Positions 6,119 through 12,080 of a stretch of 12,080 bases of DNA are shown here, in pieces. The DNA comes from Clostridia bacterium. GTDB lineage: Bacteria > Bacillota > Clostridia > Christensenellales > CAG-138. Location of the stretch: positions 1 to 12,080 of the forward strand of contig JAFSFN010000068.1 in the NCBI GenBank assembly GCA_017435185.1, written 5' to 3'. The position numbers and the translations under genes are program-made. The notes below the pieces were generated by a model, which searched no databases, was not told where the DNA came from, and was given only the letters and a program-made list of their open reading frames with translations. How positions within the stretch are numbered: position 1 is the first letter of the stretch; every line of letters begins with the position of its first letter.

Positions 6119-6340
6119 GTGGATATCAAGGCAGAAATCGAAAAAATCGTCACTTCCATAACCAAGGACAATTCCATTATGGAAAACTTCAAGAAAGACC
6201 CTGTTGCAACCGTTAAAGGCTTGCTCGGTTCTGTCGACCTCGACAACGAAGCAATCAACAAAATCGTCGATGGCGTAAAGGCTAAAATCTCCGTTGACAA
6301 GATCTCCGATGCTCTCGGCGGTCTCAAGAAATTATTCTAA
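6119..6340 (+). CDS. Small helical protein of unknown function, resembling short clostridial proteins
   Basis: A 73-residue protein starts with GTG at 6119; AAGGAG (6104-6109) overlaps the YegP stop and lies 9 bases upstream. It is predicted to be all helical, with a charged first helix (DIKAEIEKIVTSI), a short segment FKKDPVATVKGLLGSVDLDN, a second helix and a tail SDALGGLKKLF. The F-K-x-D-P-x-x-x-V-x-x-L-L pattern is reminiscent of the Nif11/NHLP type leader peptides, but no modification enzyme or exporter is nearby. The only five residues after Gly-Gly are too short to be a mature peptide. I recall similar unnamed proteins in Clostridia. It has no Cys and no signal sequence. Function is unknown; co-expression with YegP is the only context. 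Confidence 0.75.
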   Translation: MDIKAEIEKIVTSITKDNSIMENFKKDPVATVKGLLGSVDLDNEAINKIVDGVKAKISVDKISDALGGLKKLF

Positions 6341-6347
6341 GCACATC

Positions 6348-6381
6348 AAAGCGTCAGCATAAATCATGCTGACGCTTTTTT
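6348..6381 (+). terminator. Intrinsic terminator of the YegP operon
   Basis: A 13-bp perfect inverted repeat (AAAGCGTCAGCAT at 6348-6360, ATGCTGACGCTTT at 6366-6378) has a 5-base loop and is followed by more T, for a run of six T at 6376-6381. It begins 7 bases after the stop codon. Confidence 0.95.
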
Positions 6382-6390
6382 GTTATTTAA

Positions 6391-6419
6391 CACAAAAGGG
6401 ACGATTTTACTCGTCCCTT
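6391..6419 (-). terminator. Intrinsic terminator of the leftward lipoprotein gene
   Basis: A second hairpin (AAGGGACGA at 6396-6404, TCGTCCCTT at 6411-6419) has a 6-base loop. On the minus strand it is followed by TTTTGTGTT, and it sits 29 bases after the stop of the leftward gene. Two tail-to-tail terminators therefore insulate the convergent transcripts. Confidence 0.75.
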
Positions 6420-6448
6420 CTTTATCTTTTGTAATACAGCTATTCGAA

Positions 6449-6829
6449 TTATTTCTCGTATACGTTGCCGCCGAGTCTGATTGTGCCGAAGTTGTTTGTT
6501 ATGAGACCGAGAGCGGGTCTGTAGTTGAGAATGTTATCCTCATAGGGAATGAAGAATACTGCAACTGATACCAAAGCAGCTGTATTTTCTTCCTGGATAA
6601 GGACGAACTTTACATCTTCACATGTATATGTTTTTGCACCTTCGGAATCGAGCGTGAGTTCAACATTTTTAAGATCGACCTCACCGTAATTGCCGGAGAG
6701 CTGGTTGAGTGTTATAGTGCCATTACCGTCTTTCTGCTTATAAACAGTACCGGACGCATTACATGCGACAAGCATAGCTGCAACCATTACTACAACCAAA
6801 ACCATGGAAAGAGTTCTCTTAATTTTCAT
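6449..6829 (-). CDS. Putative small lipoprotein, unknown function
   Basis: This is a 126-residue protein with a type II signal peptide: basic MKIKR, a hydrophobic core (about 7-20) and lipobox L-V-A-C ending at Cys23, so the mature protein would be a membrane-anchored extracellular domain of about 104 residues. The mature part looks beta-rich (TITLNQLSGNYGEVDLKNVE, then TYTCEDVKFVLIQEE and GTIRLGGNVYEK) with one further Cys. I do not recognise a family. The start is supported by GGAGGA 6 bases upstream. It is a single-gene unit with its own promoter and terminator. Possible roles are a surface sensor or adhesion factor, but the sequence shows none of these directly. Confidence 0.78.
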   Translation of the reverse strand: MKIKRTLSMVLVVVMVAAMLVACNASGTVYKQKDGNGTITLNQLSGNYGEVDLKNVELTLDSEGAKTYTCEDVKFVLIQEENTAALVSVAVFFIPYEDNILNYRPALGLITNNFGTIRLGGNVYEK

Positions 6830-6862
6830 GACTATTCCTCCTATTACTTAATTTGTACTTGT

Positions 6863-6891
6863 ATTTTACTTAAATATTACCTAATAGTCAA
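6863..6891 (-). promoter_or_regulatory. Sigma-A promoter of the lipoprotein gene
   Basis: On the minus strand TTGACT (6891-6886, 5 of 6 matches) is 17 bases upstream of TAAAAT (6868-6863, 5 of 6). The transcript should begin near 6856, about 27 bases before the ATG at 6829. Confidence 0.8.
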
Positions 6892-7033
6892 TCAATACCC
6901 ATCAATTAAGGCCTATATTTTCAGGATAAACAGGCAATGTTAACACTATATTTCCAAATTTGCCTGCAAAAACCGATTTCACAATGATTTCAATATTTAG
7001 TACGGTATTTGTCATCACTTTTGGAAAAAATCA

Positions 7034-7042
7034 TGTTATATT
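7034..7042 (+). promoter_or_regulatory. Extended -10 promoter of clpB
   Basis: TG-N-TATATT (7034-7042) is an extended -10 element with 5 of 6 hexamer matches. No good -35 is found at 16-18 bases; TTGTCA at 7009 would give a 22-base spacer, too long. The CIRCE element begins at 7041, overlapping the last two bases, so a bound repressor would cover the start point. Confidence 0.6.
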
Positions 7043-7067
7043 AGCACTCAAGAGATAAGAGTGCTAA
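7041..7067. promoter_or_regulatory. CIRCE operator (HrcA binding site)
   Basis: TTAGCACTC at 7041-7049 and GAGTGCTAA at 7059-7067 form a perfect 9-9-9 inverted repeat, identical to the CIRCE consensus. HrcA binds it at low temperature and releases it on heat shock. It lies in the clpB 5' untranslated region, just ahead of AGGAGGTGG (7069-7077), so an RNA stem could also affect translation. Confidence 0.97.
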
Positions 7068-7084
7068 CAGGAGGTGGCTAACAC

Positions 7085-9691
7085 ATGGATATCAACAGAT
7101 TAACGGAAAAATCACTTGAGGCTGTTCAGGCTGCTCAAAATACAGCCATCGAACACAGCAATCAACAGATCGACCAGGAGCATTTATTATATGCTCTGCT
7201 CTGCCAAGAAAACTCACTTGCACTGAGTCTTCTTGAACGAATGAATACCGACACTTCTGCATTTATGCAGGCGGTTGAAAAGAGCATTGATAATTTGCCA
7301 AAGGTAATGGGCGGCGGACGTGACGCAAGCCGCGTATATATAACGAACGAACTTGACAAAGCGTTCATTGAAGCAGAAAAACAGGCAAAGCACATGAAAG
7401 ACGAGTATACGTCTGTCGAGCATTTGTTCTACGGTTTGCTTGAAGTGCCAAACAGCACACTCAAACGCCTTTTCAAGGAACACGGAATAAAACAAGACAA
7501 TTTCTTAAAAGCCTTAAACGAAATACGAGGTGCGGCAAGGGTCACATCACAAACGCCCGAAGGTACATATGATGCTTTGGGCAAATATGCCCAAGATCTT
7601 GTAGACCTTGCCCGAAAAAACAAGCTCGACCCCGTTATAGGCCGTGACGATGAAGTACGCAATGTTATACGCATACTTTCACGAAAGACCAAGAACAACC
7701 CCGTACTCATAGGCGAGCCGGGTGTCGGCAAAACAGCTATAGCCGAAGGATTGGCGCAAAGAATAGTCAGGGGCGATGTTCCTGCACTTTTAAGAGAGCG
7801 CAAGCTGTATTCGCTTGACATGGGTGCACTCATAGCAGGTGCAAAATACCGCGGCGAATTTGAAGAAAGGCTCAAAGCGGTGCTCAACGAGGTAAAAAAG
7901 AGTGATGGAAGAATCATACTGTTCATCGATGAACTTCACACCATAGTCGGCGCAGGCAAAACCGAGGGCAGTATGGATGCAGGCAATTTGTTAAAGCCGA
8001 TGCTTGCAAGAGGCGAACTGCACTGCATAGGTGCAACCACTCTTGACGAATATCGCAAGTATATTGAAAAAGATGCAGCACTTTCACGCCGTTTCCAGCC
8101 CGTCATGGTAAACGAACCCACAGTTGAAGACACGATAAGCATACTGCGCGGCTTAAAGGAACGCTATGAGGTATTTCACGGCGTTAAGATAAACGACACG
8201 GCACTCATTGCGGCCGCAACGCTTTCACATCGTTATATTTCCGACAGATTTCTGCCGGACAAAGCTATCGACCTTGTTGATGAAGCATGCGCGATGATAC
8301 GCACCGAGATGGATTCGATGCCGCAGGAGCTTGATGATGTTTCACGCAAGATAATGCAGCTTGAAATCGAAGAAGCGGCACTAAAGAAAGAAACTGACAA
8401 GCTCTCATTGGAGCATCTTGAAGAAATACGCCGTGAGCTTGCAGGGGAAAGAGACAAAGCAAACTCGCTTAAAGCCAGATGGGAAAACGAAAAGAATTCC
8501 ATAAAAACCGTTCAGCGTCTGCGTGAAGAAATCGAGCAGACAGGTTCAGATATTGAAAAAGCTGAGCGTGAATACGACCTTAATCGTGCCGCAGAGCTCA
8601 AATATGGCAAACTTCCCAAGCTCCGCAGTGAATTAGCAGACGCTGAAAAAGCATATGAACAAAACAAAACAGACTACTTACTGCGCGACAGAGTAACCGA
8701 CGAAGAAATATCAAGAATAGTTTCACGCTGGACAGGAATACCCGTAAGCAAGCTCATGGAGGGTGAACGCGAAAAACTGCTCAACCTTGAAAAGATACTT
8801 CACGAGCGTGTTATAGGTCAGGATGAAGCTGTGCGCACTGTAAGCGATGCGATACTGCGCACAAGAGCAGGACTGAAAGACCCCAAAAAGCCCATAGGCA
8901 GCTTTCTCTTCCTCGGACCCACAGGCGTAGGCAAAACGGAGCTGGCAAAAGCATTGGCACAAGCATTGTTTGACGATGAGAACAACATGGTTCGAATAGA
9001 CATGAGCGAATACATGGAAAAACACGCCGTTTCAAGGCTCATAGGTGCACCTCCGGGCTATGTGGGTTACGATGAAGGCGGTCAGCTCACAGAGGCTGTT
9101 CGCAGAAAGCCCTATTGCGTTATACTGTTTGACGAAATAGAAAAAGCACACTCCGATGTTTTCAATGTGCTTTTACAGGTACTTGATGACGGAAGAATAA
9201 CCGATTCTCAAGGCAGGACCGTGGACTTCAAAAACACGGTGATAGTTATGACCAGCAATCTCGGTTCTTCCTTTATACTTGAAGGCATCGTTGACGGAAA
9301 TATCAGCGAAGAAGCAAAAGCACAGGCAGATTCGCTCTTAAAGTCAAGTTTCAGACCCGAGTTTTTGAACCGAATAGACGACATCGTGTTCTATAAGCCG
9401 CTCACGCAGGATGAGATATTCAAAATAACAGATTTGCTCTTAAAAGAGCTGCGTTCAAGGCTGAACGAACGCATGCTTGACATAGTGCTCACAGACCCTG
9501 CCAAGGAATACCTTGCTTCGGCAGGCTATGATCCGCAATACGGTGCTCGTCCTCTCAAGCGTCTTTTGTCAAGCAAGCTCGAAACATTGCTGGCAAGATC
9601 AATTATAGAAATGAATCCGGCTCCCGATACAACATTCATAATTGACTACGACGGCACATCGCTTACCACGTCAAGCAGTGCAACAGACTGA
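7085..9691 (+). CDS. clpB: ATP-dependent protein disaggregase ClpB (Hsp100)
   Basis: The 868-residue hexameric AAA+ machine extracts polypeptides from aggregates with the DnaK system. In order: N-domain (about 1-145) and NBD1 with Walker A GEPGVGKT (210-217), Walker B LFIDE (279-283), pore loop KYRGEFEER and arginines R335/R336. Then comes a coiled-coil middle domain (about 405-530), which marks ClpB rather than ClpA or ClpC. NBD2 has Walker A GPTGVGKT (611-618), pore loop GYVGYDEG (658-665) and Walker B VILFDE (679-684). The C-terminus ends in a Ser/Thr-rich tail. There is no ClpP-binding IGF/L loop visible. The start is supported by AGGAGGTGG 7 bases upstream. Length is standard (E. coli 857). 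It is monocistronic and controlled by CIRCE, whereas in Bacillus subtilis the CIRCE regulon is groESL and dnaK. Confidence 0.98.
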   Translation: MDINRLTEKSLEAVQAAQNTAIEHSNQQIDQEHLLYALLCQENSLALSLLERMNTDTSAFMQAVEKSIDNLPKVMGGGRDASRVYITNELDKAFIEAEKQAKHMKDEYTSVEHLFYGLLEVPNSTLKRLFKEHGIKQDNFLKALNEIRGAARVTSQTPEGTYDALGKYAQDLVDLARKNKLDPVIGRDDEVRNVIRILSRKTKNNPVLIGEPGVGKTAIAEGLAQRIVRGDVPALLRERKLYSLDMGALIAGAKYRGEFEERLKAVLNEVKKSDGRIILFIDELHTIVGAGKTEGSMDAGNLLKPMLARGELHCIGATTLDEYRKYIEKDAALSRRFQPVMVNEPTVEDTISILRGLKERYEVFHGVKINDTALIAAATLSHRYISDRFLPDKAIDLVDEACAMIRTEMDSMPQELDDVSRKIMQLEIEEAALKKETDKLSLEHLEEIRRELAGERDKANSLKARWENEKNSIKTVQRLREEIEQTGSDIEKAEREYDLNRAAELKYGKLPKLRSELADAEKAYEQNKTDYLLRDRVTDEEISRIVSRWTGIPVSKLMEGEREKLLNLEKILHERVIGQDEAVRTVSDAILRTRAGLKDPKKPIGSFLFLGPTGVGKTELAKALAQALFDDENNMVRIDMSEYMEKHAVSRLIGAPPGYVGYDEGGQLTEAVRRKPYCVILFDEIEKAHSDVFNVLLQVLDDGRITDSQGRTVDFKNTVIVMTSNLGSSFILEGIVDGNISEEAKAQADSLLKSSFRPEFLNRIDDIVFYKPLTQDEIFKITDLLLKELRSRLNERMLDIVLTDPAKEYLASAGYDPQYGARPLKRLLSSKLETLLARSIIEMNPAPDTTFIIDYDGTSLTTSSSATD

Positions 9692-9692
9692 C

Positions 9693-9718
9693 AAAAGGCA
9701 CGCAAAAGCGTGCCTTTT
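9693..9718 (+). terminator. Intrinsic terminator of clpB
   Basis: An 11-bp perfect stem (AAAAGGCACGC at 9693-9703, GCGTGCCTTTT at 9708-9718) has an AAAA loop; it starts one base after the TGA. The U-run is only four bases, but the stem is strong. Confidence 0.88.
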
Positions 9719-9745
9719 ACATATTGATTAAGGCGTCCGCGCCGC

Positions 9746-9774
9746 TTGCCAAAATGCATAACATGGTTTATAAT
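9746..9774 (+). promoter_or_regulatory. Sigma-A promoter of the CorC-type gene pair
   Basis: TTGCCA (9746-9751, 5 of 6 matches) is 17 bases upstream of a perfect TATAAT (9769-9774). The start point is near 9781, giving a 39-base leader with AAGGAG at 9803-9808 before the ATG at 9820. Confidence 0.85.
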
Positions 9775-9819
9775 TATATAGCTTTATACATATTCTTGAA
9801 TTAAGGAGTTGGTATTTTC

Positions 9820-10827
9820 ATGGAAGATGGCAGTCCAGACATATTACAGTATGCTCTGCTATTATTCCTGCTCATTTTCATGTCGGCGTTCATGTCGGCA
9901 TCTGAAATGGCACTTTCATCCGTAAGCAAAATACGAATGATAACTTTGTCCGACAATCACAACAAGCGTGCAAAACGAGTGCTCAAACTGTTGGACAATT
10001 ATGATAAAACACTAACTACTCTTCTAATCGGCAACAATCTGGTCAATATAGCCATTGCCTCCTTGGCGACATACATTGTCACCAAAGCATGGGGCAATGA
10101 TTTTGTTGTATACTCAACAGTTATAACAACTGTTGTTGTATTCATTTTCGCTGAAAGTCTTCCCAAGTGCTTCGCTTCACAGTGCAACGAATCATTTACG
10201 CTTGCCGTATCGGGAATTTTGACATTCCTCATCAAGATTCTTTCTCCGTTTTCTTTCATATTCACAAAGATAACACAGCTTATAAGTATGCCTTTCAAGA
10301 AAAACAGCAAAGAGCCCACCGTCAGCGAAGATGACCTTCACGACATCATCGAGACAATCGTTGAAGAAGGCGCCATAAACGAAGAAAAAGGCGAGCTCGT
10401 TCAAAGCGCACTTGAATTTTCGGATACGCGCGTCATTGATGTGCTTACTCCATGGGAAAATGTTCAAACAATCAGTATAGATATGAGTGCTGAAGAAATA
10501 ATAGATTTTATAAAAAACAGCCGTCACTCCCGTCTTCCTGCAATAGATGCATCGGGCGAAATTTGCGGAATATTAAAAATAAGAGAATATCTCAAGTCCT
10601 ATCTTGACGGCGCGGCTGATCTTTCGCTCTCAATGGCAGAGGTCTGCTTTGCAAGCGCAGACACGCCGATAAATGACCTCTTGCCAGAAATGAGCAGCAA
10701 CAAAACGCATATGTCGATAGTTCTCGATAATTCAGGCAAAACCATAGGCATAATCACGATGGAAGACATTCTTGAAGAACTTGTCGGCGAAATATACGAT
10801 GAAGACGATATAGGAGGTGAAGCATAA
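9820..10827 (+). CDS. CNNM/CorC-type membrane protein (DUF21 plus CBS pair) lacking the CorC_HlyC C-terminal domain
   Basis: The 335-residue protein begins with a DUF21/CNNM transmembrane domain (about 8-150, at least three membrane segments), with family motifs SASEMALSS, IGNNLVNIAIASLAT and AESLPKCFAS. An acidic connecting helix follows (TVSEDDLHDIIETI), then a CBS-domain pair (about 195-322). Full-length relatives continue with a CorC_HlyC domain of about 80 residues; this one stops 14 residues after ILEELVGEI. Two conserved CBS motifs are altered: TPR is TPW, and DEYGG is DNSGK, which may weaken nucleotide binding. CNNM/CorC proteins export or homeostatically move Mg2+ and have been tied to cobalt. 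It overlaps the next gene by one base (TAATG) and its last codons carry the Shine-Dalgarno of that gene. It may therefore work as a subunit of a hetero-oligomer. Confidence 0.85.
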   Translation: MEDGSPDILQYALLLFLLIFMSAFMSASEMALSSVSKIRMITLSDNHNKRAKRVLKLLDNYDKTLTTLLIGNNLVNIAIASLATYIVTKAWGNDFVVYSTVITTVVVFIFAESLPKCFASQCNESFTLAVSGILTFLIKILSPFSFIFTKITQLISMPFKKNSKEPTVSEDDLHDIIETIVEEGAINEEKGELVQSALEFSDTRVIDVLTPWENVQTISIDMSAEEIIDFIKNSRHSRLPAIDASGEICGILKIREYLKSYLDGAADLSLSMAEVCFASADTPINDLLPEMSSNKTHMSIVLDNSGKTIGIITMEDILEELVGEIYDEDDIGGEA

Positions 10828-12080
10828 TGCTTTTCCAATATATCTCCATAATCGTACTTACGCTTCTTTCGGCGTTCTTCTCGGGTTCAGAAACAGCATA
10901 CGCTTCATCATCCGAAATGAAACTAAAGCGCAACTCTGAAAAAGGCACTTTAGTTTCAAAAACAGCTCTCACAATAAAAGAACGCTTTGAAGATGCACTT
11001 ATTACAATATTGCTCTGCAATAACCTTGTGAACATTGCGGCATCATCTATTGCTACAATAATTGCAATATCGCTTTTCGGCGAAAACGGAACATGGATAG
11101 CAACCATTGCAATGACAATTATATTGCTCATATTCGGCGAAATAGCACCCAAAGTCATCGCAAACTCCATTCCCGAAAGTTTTGCACGCATAGTGGCAAT
11201 GCCGCTTAGCTTCCTCATGTTCATTTTCAAACCCATCGTGTTTACCACGCAAAAACTCGTCAGCCTGTTTTCTCATATTTGGAAAAGCAACATAAAAGAA
11301 GGCCCATCCGTCACTGAGGATGACCTTGAAAGTATAATCGACACTGTTGAAGACGAAGGTGTAATGGACGAAGAAAGCTGCGATCTTCTTCAAAGTGCAC
11401 TTGATTTTGACGAAGTGCTTGCCTACGAAATAATCACACCTCGTGTTGACATGACAGCACTCGATATTGATGACCCTGCTGATGAAAATATAGAAAAGGC
11501 ACTTTCATCCATGTTCTCACGCATACCTGTCTACAAAGATACCATAGATAACATAATCGGCATACTCCATCTGAATCACCTGTTAAAACGCCTTGTTGAC
11601 GAGCGTGAAAACCTGAACTTGCGCGACTTGCTCATGCCTGTTTCTTTCGTTCATAAAACTATGGCATTGCCCGATGTGCTTGCCGTGATGCGCAAACGAA
11701 AGTGTCACATGGTAGTCGTAACCGATGAATACGGCGGAACAATGGGCGTTCTTACAATGGAAGATGTTCTCGAACAGCTCGTGGGCGACATTTGGGACGA
11801 AACAGACGAAATAATAAGCGAGTTCCAGGAAACAGGCGTGAACATCTACGAAGCAGACGGCGCAATGCGCATATATGACTTCTTTGAAGAACTCGACTTG
11901 GATGACCGTGACTTTGATGATGACAACGCTACACTCGGCGGCTGGGCAATAGAAATGCTGGGCGGATATCCTCGTGTAGGCCAGTCATTCGACTACAAAA
12001 ACCTCACGATAACCGTTATCAAACGCCAGAAACTGCGTGTAAGACGCTTAAAAGTGGTCGTCCACCCACTTCTCGACAAC
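10827..12080 (+). CDS. CNNM/CorC-type protein (DUF21, CBS pair, CorC_HlyC), partial at 3' end
   Basis: 418 codons are open and no stop occurs before the window ends. The ATG at 10827 overlaps the stop of the previous gene by one base, with AGGAGGTG at 10812-10819. The DUF21 domain (1 to about 150) shows SGSETAYASS, CNNLVNIAASS and FGEIAPKVIA, closer to consensus than the neighbour. A CBS pair (about 195-325) has intact TPRVDM and VVTDEYGGTMGV motifs, followed by MEDVLEQLVGDI. After it is a CorC_HlyC domain (from about 345) with LGGWAIEMLGGYPRVGQSFD, which is nearly complete at the end. Transport by family is Mg2+ or related divalent cations at the cytoplasmic membrane. Most of the domain is in view, so the true end should be close to the window edge. 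Confidence 0.92.
   Translation, partial: MLFQYISIIVLTLLSAFFSGSETAYASSSEMKLKRNSEKGTLVSKTALTIKERFEDALITILLCNNLVNIAASSIATIIAISLFGENGTWIATIAMTIILLIFGEIAPKVIANSIPESFARIVAMPLSFLMFIFKPIVFTTQKLVSLFSHIWKSNIKEGPSVTEDDLESIIDTVEDEGVMDEESCDLLQSALDFDEVLAYEIITPRVDMTALDIDDPADENIEKALSSMFSRIPVYKDTIDNIIGILHLNHLLKRLVDERENLNLRDLLMPVSFVHKTMALPDVLAVMRKRKCHMVVVTDEYGGTMGVLTMEDVLEQLVGDIWDETDEIISEFQETGVNIYEADGAMRIYDFFEELDLDDRDFDDDNATLGGWAIEMLGGYPRVGQSFDYKNLTITVIKRQKLRVRRLKVVVHPLLDN

Noticed and set aside
5833..6327. 164-codon leftward frame opposite the YegP gene and the small protein
   Set aside because: Both plus-strand genes have strong Shine-Dalgarno sites, conserved motifs and a terminator; the reverse frame has none of these.
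6119..6340. Small protein as a bacteriocin precursor
   Set aside because: Only five residues follow the Gly-Gly, and no transporter, protease or modification enzyme is in the window.
7429..7926. 165-codon leftward frame inside clpB
   Set aside because: It is antisense to the highly conserved NBD1 of ClpB, Ser/Arg-rich, and has no ribosome binding site.
10754..11248. 164-codon leftward frame across the two CorC-type genes
   Set aside because: It overlaps a coupled gene junction on the opposite strand and shows no family similarity; the plus-strand frames have clear domains and ribosome binding sites.

Overview
The window looks like a chromosomal core region of a spore-forming member of the Clostridia (Bacillota). 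The evidence is the yabP-yabQ-divIC sporulation/division cluster, the rho-rpmE neighbourhood, a HrcA/CIRCE heat-shock operator, strong AGGAGG-type ribosome binding sites, consensus vegetative promoters and moderate GC with T-tailed hairpin terminators. I see no phage, insertion sequence, CRISPR array, tRNA or rRNA.

Layout. Bases 1-110 are the 3' end of a gene whose protein ends in an ACT-type domain, probably threonine ammonia-lyase. A bidirectional terminator at 117-143 separates it from a leftward operon, yabP (1124-828), yabQ (828-508) and divIC (458-156). YabP and YabQ are spore coat/cortex factors; DivIC is a divisome protein with its own candidate vegetative promoter inside the end of yabQ. 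Divergently, a near-consensus promoter (1233-1261) drives rho (TTG start at 1429), which carries a long disordered N-terminal insert with an N/Q-rich core. rpmE (L31) follows with its own promoter and a structured leader. A leftward feoA-feoB pair (5659-3564) encodes ferrous iron import, with an unusually cysteine-rich FeoB pore region.

From 5737 rightward lie a duplicated YegP/DUF1508 protein and a 73-residue unrecognised protein, ending in a strong terminator. A leftward single-gene unit encodes a small lipoprotein (6829-6449). clpB (7085-9691) follows under a perfect CIRCE operator. The window ends with two translationally coupled CNNM/CorC-type membrane proteins (DUF21 plus CBS domains). 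The first lacks the usual C-terminal CorC_HlyC domain and has degenerate CBS motifs; the second has that domain and runs off the window end.

Functionally this is mostly housekeeping: transcription termination, ribosome assembly, protein disaggregation, iron and probably magnesium or other cation transport, division and sporulation. I do not see a clear new multi-gene defence or biosynthetic system. The points most worth following are the prion-like Rho insert, the Cys-rich FeoB variant, the asymmetric CorC pair, the candidate independent promoter of divIC, and the YegP plus small-protein operon.
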